61,595 nucleotides of DNA from positions 555,055 through 616,649 of the forward strand of contig NZ_FUHN01000007.1 of the NCBI RefSeq assembly GCF_900155555.1, written 5' to 3'. Positions 56,467 through 61,595 of this stretch are shown piece by piece (position 1 is the stretch's first letter; the number at the start of each line of letters is the position of its first letter). A program made the position numbers and the translations under genes. The notes under the pieces were generated by a model, which was not told where the DNA came from, did no database searches, and saw only the letters and a list, made by a program, of their open reading frames with translations. This DNA comes from Mobilibacterium timonense. GTDB lineage: Bacteria; Bacillota; Clostridia; Peptostreptococcales; Anaerovoracaceae.

Positions 56467-56613
56467 ATTGTCTCTCGCAACTGATCTATAACTGATTGTT
56501 ACTTTCAACGTCTTCCCGCTTGGATAACCTTACAGTCAGTCTTCATTGTCAGTGAATTCTATCACTGTCGGGAGACTCAAGTCAACGCGGAAAACAGGTA
56601 TTCAGCGACTATA
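56467..56613 (-). other. Structured leader and putative promoter of the leftward operon
   Basis: Read on the minus strand, GTCTCCCG (56576-56569) can pair with CGGGAAGAC (56518-56510) with one bulged base. Within this CAGTGA and TCACTG (arms at 56550-56555 and 56562-56567) form a hairpin with a 6-base loop. A weak promoter (TTGACT at 56633-56628 and TATAGT at 56613-56608, 14-bp spacing) lies before it. The pattern of a closed multi-stem element followed by a terminator suggests a riboswitch-like leader. I could not match it to a known aptamer. Confidence 0.4.
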
Positions 56614-56644
56614 ATATGTGAATACTTAGTCAATTTTCTCTTCG

Positions 56645-56672
56645 TTGACAAAATACGACCTCCTGATAAAAT
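56645..56672 (+). promoter_or_regulatory. Promoter of the rightward nitrogenase-like operon
   Basis: TTGACA and TAAAAT are spaced by 16 bp, so transcription would start near 56679. Confidence 0.7.
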
Positions 56673-56679
56673 AACCCTA

Positions 56680-56797
56680 GCGCAGAAAACTGACAGACGA
56701 TGATCAGCTCAGAGTCGGAAGTGGCCTGTACGAGGCTGCGCCCGAATACTGTTACGCAGAAACGCTGATGCTTCGCCTTGCCGCGAGGCATTTTTTT
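56680..56797 (+). promoter_or_regulatory. Leader with terminator hairpin of the rightward operon
   Basis: The transcript would open with GCGCAG (56680-56685), which can pair with CTGCGC (56736-56741) to close a 50-base loop. The same CTGCG can also pair with CGCAG at 56755-56759, so two folds exclude each other. Then ATGCTTCGC and GCGAGGCAT form a 9-bp stem (one G-T pair, 6-base loop) at 56768-56791 with seven T residues, an intrinsic terminator about 30 bases before the start codon. Attenuation control is likely; no known aptamer is recognised. Confidence 0.6.
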
Positions 56798-56828
56798 ACA
56801 ACCTCTGTACGACAGGAGGATTCAGGAA

Positions 56829-57581
56829 ATGAAAAGGATCGCAATTTACGGAAAGGGCGGCATAGGAAAGTCCACAACGGTCTCAAACATGTCCGCCGCG
56901 CTGGCCTCGAAGGGCCTTACGGTGGTGCAGGTCGGCTGTGACCCCAAGGCCGATTCGACCATCAGCCTCCGCAACGGGCAGGAGCTCCGCCCGGTGCTGG
57001 ACGTGTACAGAGAGAAGGTGAAGTCCATCACCCTTGAGGACATGTACATCCGCGGATATGGCGGTGTCATATGCGTAGAGGCCGGAGGTCCGACCCCGGG
57101 GATAGGCTGTGCCGGCCGCGGCGTGGCCAAGGCTCTCGAACTTCTCAAGGAAAAGGGGGCCGAGGAAAAGCTGAAGCCCGACGTGATGTTCTTCGACGTG
57201 CTGGGGGACGTGGTGTGCGGAGGCTTTTCCATGCCTCTCCGGAGGAACTACACCGATGCCGTGTATGTCATAAGCTCAGGTGAGCAGATGGCCATCCACG
57301 CCGCCATGAACCTGGGCCTTGCCATGGACAACTTCAAGAGGCGCGGCCACAACGGCCTGGAAGGCATAATCGGAAATAAGCGGAACGTCCCTGACGAGGA
57401 CGAAAAGCTGCTCCAGCTCTCTGAGGACCTGGAATGTCCGATCGTCCAGATCCTCGAATACAGCGAGGTAGTCAAGAAGGCCAGCGACCAGGGCCTGACC
57501 GTATGCCAGGCTTTTCCGGGAGACCCGGTGATCGACAGCTACGTCAGTCTCGCCGAGAAGCTCATGGGACAGAAGCTGTAG
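56829..57581 (+). CDS. NifH-like ATP-dependent reductase (copy 2)
   Basis: The 250-residue protein has the same fold and motifs as copy 1: [10 protein letters not shown] at residues 7-16, Cys94 in GIGCAGRG and Cys130 in DVVCGGF. Outside these motifs it is clearly different, so the two are old paralogues with their own partners. It should reduce the D-like/K-like pair encoded next, using ATP. ATG at 56829 follows AGGAGG with a 9-base gap; an upstream in-frame start overlaps the leader. First gene of the rightward operon. Confidence 0.93.
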   Translation: MKRIAIYGKGGIGKSTTVSNMSAALASKGLTVVQVGCDPKADSTISLRNGQELRPVLDVYREKVKSITLEDMYIRGYGGVICVEAGGPTPGIGCAGRGVAKALELLKEKGAEEKLKPDVMFFDVLGDVVCGGFSMPLRRNYTDAVYVISSGEQMAIHAAMNLGLAMDNFKRRGHNGLEGIIGNKRNVPDEDEKLLQLSEDLECPIVQILEYSEVVKKASDQGLTVCQAFPGDPVIDSYVSLAEKLMGQKL

Positions 57582-57624
57582 CTGCTGCATCCGCACCGCT
57601 GTGAAACACTCAAGGAGGAATCAC

Positions 57625-58962
57625 ATGTTAGTAGATCTCCACGATCCGGACCCGTCAGGCGCTGAAGTCCGGGTCAGCGAAATAAATGAAACGGAACCAT
57701 TCAGGGACACCCTTCAGTACACGTGTCCGTCAAGGGGAACCTGGACCATAACCCACACCGCCACCCTGGTACCGGGAGCGCACCAGATATACGTTGGAGC
57801 TTCCGCATGCCTCAGGGGCGTCGTGCTGTCCGCCGCAGAGTTCGAAGGCATGGACAGGTTCTCAATGGTCATGATCGAAGAGCGGGACATCCTCTCAGGA
57901 GACATGGAAGAGCTCTTCATCGAGGGCGTATCGGACATCATCGACAAGCTCCCGAGGCGGCCTTCAGCCGTCATGGGATACACCGGCTGCATACACCACT
58001 TCCTGGCGACCGATATAGACTACATTTACGACACTCTTAGAGAGCGGTATCCCGATATAGACTTCATCAGCTGCTACATGACCCCTACAATGGAAAAGAA
58101 CGAGGTCACTCCGGAGGAGTACATCCGCCAGCAGATCTACGGCGGCCTGCGGCCGGGCGAGAAGGATCCGATGTCGGTAAACATGATCGGCAGCAACGAG
58201 GCCATCACCCCTGAGAGCGACCACATGAGGCTCCTCCAGGACAACGGATACACCGTAAGAGACATCTGCCGGTGCATGACATATCCTGAATACAAAGAAA
58301 TGAACAAGGCATCCCTCAACATCTGTTCCATGAACGTGGCGAAGTTCGGTGCAGAGGATCTGAAAAACCGCCTCGGACAGGACTACATCTACATGCCGTA
58401 CACCTGGGACATGGACGAGATCGACCGGGATATGAAAAGGCTGAGCGAGCGCCTCGGCGTTGCTCTGGATCCGGAGCGCCTGTCGGAAAGGCGCAGGGAG
58501 GCGATGAGCGCCCTGGAGAGTTGCAGGAAAAAGCTGGGCGACACTCCCATAGTGATAGACATGAGCAGCACGACCCGCTTCTTTTCTCTTGCGAAGCTCC
58601 TTCTGGAGAACGGGTTCAACGTCACCAGGATCTACGGAGACGTGGTCCAGCCCGACGACTGGGACGCCCTCCACTGGCTGCAGGATAACTATCCTGACCT
58701 GCCTCTCCGGGCGACCAAGAATTTCAAAAGCCGCTACCTGCCGCGAAACGACGCGGAGAAGAACGGCGGCCGCCTCCTGGCCATCGGCCAGAAGGCCGCG
58801 TATTTTTCCGGCACGACCCATTTCGTGAACATGATCGAAAACAACGGCTGGTACGGATACGAGGCCATCATCCGGCTCTGCGACGAAATGGAGGCTGCGA
58901 TGGACCGGGAGGACGACGTCAAATCCATAATACAGGTCAAGGGATTCGGCTGTTCCGCATAG
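57625..58962 (+). CDS. Nitrogenase component 1-like protein, D-like subunit
   Basis: The 445-residue protein has the NifD/BchN-type order. Cys34 (YTCPSRGTW), Cys62 (ASACLRGVV) and Cys122 (GYTGCIHHFLATD) have spacings of 28 and 60, close to BchN (26, 51, 112) and NifD (62, 88, 154). Cys217 and Cys234 (NICSMN) lie where NifD has its cofactor Cys, but the NifD cofactor His position seems to be Tyr (GWYGYEA). It likely forms a complex with the K-like protein and takes electrons from NifH-like copy 2. ATG at 57625 follows CAAGGAGGA; a GTG upstream precedes that site. Confidence 0.88.
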   Translation: MLVDLHDPDPSGAEVRVSEINETEPFRDTLQYTCPSRGTWTITHTATLVPGAHQIYVGASACLRGVVLSAAEFEGMDRFSMVMIEERDILSGDMEELFIEGVSDIIDKLPRRPSAVMGYTGCIHHFLATDIDYIYDTLRERYPDIDFISCYMTPTMEKNEVTPEEYIRQQIYGGLRPGEKDPMSVNMIGSNEAITPESDHMRLLQDNGYTVRDICRCMTYPEYKEMNKASLNICSMNVAKFGAEDLKNRLGQDYIYMPYTWDMDEIDRDMKRLSERLGVALDPERLSERRREAMSALESCRKKLGDTPIVIDMSSTTRFFSLAKLLLENGFNVTRIYGDVVQPDDWDALHWLQDNYPDLPLRATKNFKSRYLPRNDAEKNGGRLLAIGQKAAYFSGTTHFVNMIENNGWYGYEAIIRLCDEMEAAMDREDDVKSIIQVKGFGCSA

Positions 58963-58993
58963 GGACACGGCACACGAACACGGAGGTAGAGCC

Positions 58994-60412
58994 TTGAAGC
59001 AGGCAGTACGAGTACTTTCAACATATTCAGCCGATCTTTTCGGCATCAATTCCGTCCTCTACGAGCTGGGGGGCATGGTGGTGATGCACGACGCCTCCGG
59101 CTGCAATTCGACATACAACACCCACGACGAGCCCCGCTGGTACACCATGGACAGCATGATCTACATCTCCCACATGATGGAAAACGACGTCATCCTGGGA
59201 AACGACGAGAAGCTCATAACGGACATCTGCGACGCGGCGGCGGAGAAAAAGCCCCGGTTCATCGCGGTGACCGCGGGCCTTATCCCCCTTTTCCTGTCCA
59301 CCGACATGAAGGGGATCGCGAGGGTGATAGAACAGCGGACGGGGATACCGTCATTCGGCTTCACCACCAACGCCATGAGCACCTACGTGCTCGGGGCCAA
59401 CGAGGCCCTGGACCAGCTGGTGAAGAGCTTCGCCGGCCGTTCGGAAAAGTCCTCAGGGACCGGCGACAGAATCCGGATAAACCTTCTGGGCGTGACTCCC
59501 CTCGATTTTTCCGTAGTGGGCAACGTGGAGGCCCTCCGGAAGATCTTCACCGACGCCGGGTTCGAGATCGTATCCACGATGGCAATGGGCACCACCCTCG
59601 AAGACATCTCCCGGGCGGGAGACGCCGACGTGAACGTGGTGGTCTCGTCCATCGCCAGGGATGCGGCCCTCACCATGAAAAAGAAGTTCGGCACTCCGTA
59701 CGTCACCGGCATGCCGATAGGGAGATATGCCGCGGAAAAGATGGTGGCGCTGGTGCGGGATGCTGCCGCCGACGGCCGCTGCCGCAGCCTCGCAGGCGCC
59801 TCGGGATCGGACGAAGATCCTTTTTTCGATTCCCTTCTCTACCCCGACGAGGAATACAAGACCGGCCGCGACCCCCACGGCATACGGCAGGTGGCGAAGT
59901 CAGGCACCTTCGTCATCGGTGAGTCCTTTGCGGCTTCCGCCATGCGCACGTGCCTCGAAAAGGATCTCGGCATGAAGGACGTCCACCTCATCGCCACAAC
60001 TGAGCTGACCTGCGGGCTCCTGAGGGACGGCGACCTCCACTCGAGGGAGGAGGACGACCTGGAAAAGGCTCTTTCCGGCGCATCGACCGTCATCGGAGAT
60101 CCTCTTTTCAGCCGGATCCTCCCGGGGAACCGCGACCACAGGGCTTGGGAGGACAGCAAAGCCGCCCACGACGCCAGGGATAACCGCGACCAGAACATGG
60201 ACACCCTGAAAATGGCAGCCGGCGACGGATTCCGGTTCGTGAACCTGCCCCACGAGGCCTACTCGGGCAGAATGTACCGCAGCCACATTCCGGTGTTCAT
60301 AGGGCCGGATGTCCTGCCGTGGCTGGAGGAGCAGCTTAAGACTCAGCACATCATCTACAGCAACGACATCGAGATGGCCAACCGCCCGTTCGTATCACAA
60401 GCGAAATACTGA
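58994..60412 (+). CDS. Nitrogenase component 1-like protein, K-like subunit
   Basis: The 472-residue protein is the homologue of the second half of the fusion protein; shared segments include NSVLYELGG, GCNSTYNTHDEPRW and the following helical region. Only one of the three NifK cluster cysteines is seen, Cys37, at nearly the same place as Asp36 of BchB. Positions expected for the other two read Ser12 and Leu96. It ends in a basic/aromatic tail. The start is TTG at 58994 with CGGAGGTAG at a good distance. It lies 31 bp after the D-like gene. Confidence 0.86.
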   Translation: MKQAVRVLSTYSADLFGINSVLYELGGMVVMHDASGCNSTYNTHDEPRWYTMDSMIYISHMMENDVILGNDEKLITDICDAAAEKKPRFIAVTAGLIPLFLSTDMKGIARVIEQRTGIPSFGFTTNAMSTYVLGANEALDQLVKSFAGRSEKSSGTGDRIRINLLGVTPLDFSVVGNVEALRKIFTDAGFEIVSTMAMGTTLEDISRAGDADVNVVVSSIARDAALTMKKKFGTPYVTGMPIGRYAAEKMVALVRDAAADGRCRSLAGASGSDEDPFFDSLLYPDEEYKTGRDPHGIRQVAKSGTFVIGESFAASAMRTCLEKDLGMKDVHLIATTELTCGLLRDGDLHSREEDDLEKALSGASTVIGDPLFSRILPGNRDHRAWEDSKAAHDARDNRDQNMDTLKMAAGDGFRFVNLPHEAYSGRMYRSHIPVFIGPDVLPWLEEQLKTQHIIYSNDIEMANRPFVSQAKY

Positions 60413-60575
60413 CGAGCGCCGGCGGAAGTCTGGCCCCTTTATTTTTCCGGTCTCAGGTGATATAAGTAACTTAGCAGTTCAGCAGACTGGATGCACCGCG
60501 ACTCAGGGGCACCGTGCTGCTGGAGAGAAAAGACGGACCTGCAAGTGATTTCTTTAAGAAAAAAGGAGAACTATC
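60413..60575 (+). other. Gap with no clear feature
   Basis: The 163 bp between the K-like gene and the TM1266-like gene contain an inverted repeat (CAGCAG and CTGCTG, near 60480 and 60520) but no T run, so its role is unclear. AAAAAGGAGAACTATC before 60576 is the ribosome site. Confidence 0.3.
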
Positions 60576-60821
60576 ATGGATAACAGAGTTGCAATCATCG
60601 GCATCATCGCGGAGAGCACCGACAGCGCTGAGGAGATCAACGCACTGCTCCACCAGTATTCGCAGTACATTGTCGGAAGAATGGGAATACCTTACAGAGA
60701 GAGGCAGATCAACATCATCTCCGTGATCATGGATGCGCCTCAGGACGAGATCAGTTCCCTGTCCGGAAAGATCGGAAGGCTGGACAACGTGAGCTGCAAG
60801 GTCACATATTCGTCTAATTAG
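60576..60821 (+). CDS. TM1266-type small protein (iron-only hydrogenase system regulator)
   Basis: The 81-residue protein matches the TM1266 family: VAIIGIIAESTDSAEEINALL, then YIVGRMGIPYRERQINIISV and LSGKIGRLDNVSCKV. The fold is ACT/NikR-like. Members usually sit next to HydE, HydF or HydG genes for [FeFe]-hydrogenase assembly and are thought to be regulators, though evidence is thin. Here it follows a nitrogenase-like operon, which is unusual. ATG follows AAAAAGGAGAACTATC. It is 25 bp from IS copy 2. Confidence 0.88.
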   Translation: MDNRVAIIGIIAESTDSAEEINALLHQYSQYIVGRMGIPYRERQINIISVIMDAPQDEISSLSGKIGRLDNVSCKVTYSSN

Positions 60822-60846
60822 AGGCTGGAACACTGCATTTCTACAG

Positions 60847-61595
60847 AATCATAACCACCAGTTGAACTGGTGGTTTGTCCTTGCCCTAAAAGGGCCTGTT
60901 ACTTGCAGGCGTCTTAAGACGCACCGAAATAGACTGCCAACCGCATCTCTATTTTCCGGCTGCGCCTAAGGGCGCTTTTTATTATGCCTTCGTATTCTTG
61001 CTACCCGTGAACGGGTCTATGTACTCCTTCAATGTTAATTGATCATTTGCGATATCTTCTTGCAGTTGGTTTCGTATGTATTCTGCGATTGCCTTTTTGT
61101 TTCTGCCAACTGTATCGACATAATAGCCACGGCACCAGAAATGCCTGTTCCCATACCGATATTTCATATTCGCATGTCTGTCGAATATCATCAGTGAGCT
61201 TTTTCCCTTCAGATATCCCATCACTTGCGATACGCTGTATTTTGGCGGAATTGATATCAGCATGTGTACATGATCAGGGCACAACTCCGCTTCTATTATT
61301 TCTATGCCTTTCTGATCACACAACTGCCTAAGTATCTTGCCAATATCCTCTTTTATTTTTCCGTAGATAATTTGTCTCCTGTACTTCGGCGCAAACACTA
61401 CGTGATACTGACACCGCCACTTCGAATGTGTTAAACTATTGATGTCGGTTTTGGTAATATTACCCATCGATTTATTCCTCCTTTGTTACATGAGTGCGGT
61501 TGGAAGCCTCATTCATGATATCACAGGAGGTTTTTTCTTGAAGCTAAAGCTTCTTACTCCACCGGCTTAGCCGGTGGTTTTTTTACACTAAAGAT
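60847..61595 (-). mobile_element. IS200-type insertion sequence, copy 2
   Basis: This repeats 3-751 without any difference I can see, including hairpins and the transposase gene, and runs to the last base of the window. Its junction lies 25 bp after the TM1266-like gene. Confidence 0.85.
60982..61467 (-). CDS. tnpA: IS200 family HUH/Y1 transposase TnpA
   Basis: This 161-residue protein is identical to the one at 138-623, with the HUH motif His66-Val-His68 and likely nucleophile Tyr130. The identity suggests a recent copying event or ongoing activity. Confidence 0.95.
   Translation of the reverse strand: MGNITKTDINSLTHSKWRCQYHVVFAPKYRRQIIYGKIKEDIGKILRQLCDQKGIEIIEAELCPDHVHMLISIPPKYSVSQVMGYLKGKSSLMIFDRHANMKYRYGNRHFWCRGYYVDTVGRNKKAIAEYIRNQLQEDIANDQLTLKEYIDPFTGSKNTKA

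Noticed and set aside
54836..56491. Long plus-strand reading frame opposite the fusion and NifH-like genes
   Set aside because: It is a shadow of strongly coding minus-strand genes and has no recognisable motif.
53045..60412. A nitrogen-fixing nif cluster
   Set aside because: No nifB, nifE, nifN or homocitrate gene is present, the K-like parts lack two of three P-cluster cysteines, and the cofactor His position appears to be Tyr.
53045..60412. Chlorophyll (DPOR/COR) or F430 (CfbCD) biosynthesis genes
   Set aside because: The cysteine layout is similar, but no tetrapyrrole gene lies nearby and CfbD has no K-like partner. Similarity of cluster layout does not show the same substrate.
53045..60412. 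Methylthio-alkane reductase (MarHDK)
   Set aside because: mtnA is 6 kb away in a different operon, there is no nifB-like marB, and the cysteine set does not fit a P-cluster.
3..61595. A composite transposon carrying the whole window
   Set aside because: IS200 elements have single-strand ends and are not known to mobilise 60 kb between direct copies, and the content is ordinary core genes.
1..61595. CRISPR arrays, tRNA or rRNA genes
   Set aside because: No regularly spaced repeats, tRNA-like cloverleaf or rRNA sequence was seen in the gaps between genes.

Overview
The window looks like chromosomal DNA of a strictly anaerobic, fairly GC-rich Bacillota, most likely a gut member of the Clostridia. 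The grounds are Gram-positive Shine-Dalgarno sites, many GTG and TTG starts, an S-box (SAM-I) riboswitch, scpA-scpB, butyrate kinase, biotin pyruvate carboxylase, a choloylglycine (bile-salt) hydrolase relic, oxygen-sensitive Fe-S enzymes and hydrogenase maturation genes. Family level cannot be decided from the sequence. Both ends are identical copies of an IS200-type element, which may simply be where an assembly broke.

Layout. 0-5.6 kb: IS200 copy 1, then a leftward operon of an ICMT-like membrane protein, a GH3-family ligase and a GAF/degenerate-GGDEF/HD-GYP protein. 5.8-9.9 kb: an AT-richer amino-acid module (NSS symporter, Leu/Phe/Glu-type dehydrogenase, divergent GntR regulator with two palindromic operators, ProX-like deacylase). 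10-21 kb: tex, DUF4180, an azlC-azlD deletion relic, MBL/VOC/GNAT genes, U32 peptidase and mltG, butyrate kinase with an attenuator-like leader, a secreted rhodanese. 21-41 kb: pyc, typA, a DUF2207 protein, dCMP deaminase, dapB, a nonsense-interrupted bile-salt hydrolase, a DASS transporter, two flavoproteins, metK with its riboswitch, a cytidylate-kinase-like protein and a long AlaX. 41.0-41.13 kb: a cluster of DnaA-box-like sites. 41-48 kb: a cysteine desulfidase family protein, rluB-scpB-scpA-mtnA, truA.

The standout is 48.1-60.8 kb. Two nitrogenase-like systems diverge from one 424-bp control region. The leftward operon encodes a NifH-like ATPase, a natural NifD-like/NifK-like fusion protein of 847 residues, and then hypF, hypC, hypD and hypE, with the fusion stop and hypF start overlapping. 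The rightward operon encodes a second NifH-like ATPase, separate NifD-like and NifK-like subunits and a TM1266-type small protein of the kind found with [FeFe]-hydrogenase genes. No hypA, hypB, hydrogenase subunit, nifB, nifE, nifN or tetrapyrrole gene is present in the window. The cysteine pattern (three in the D-like part, one in the K-like part) resembles the single bridging [4Fe-4S] cluster of dark-operative protochlorophyllide reductase and its relatives rather than the eight-iron P-cluster. Both operons appear to carry an intrinsic terminator between promoter and first gene, so both may be controlled by attenuation.

A working model, which is inference, is that a nitrogenase-like ATP-driven reductase works with the HypCDEF pathway that builds Fe(CN)2CO, either supplying reducing power or a ligand for it or using its product. 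The substrate is unknown.
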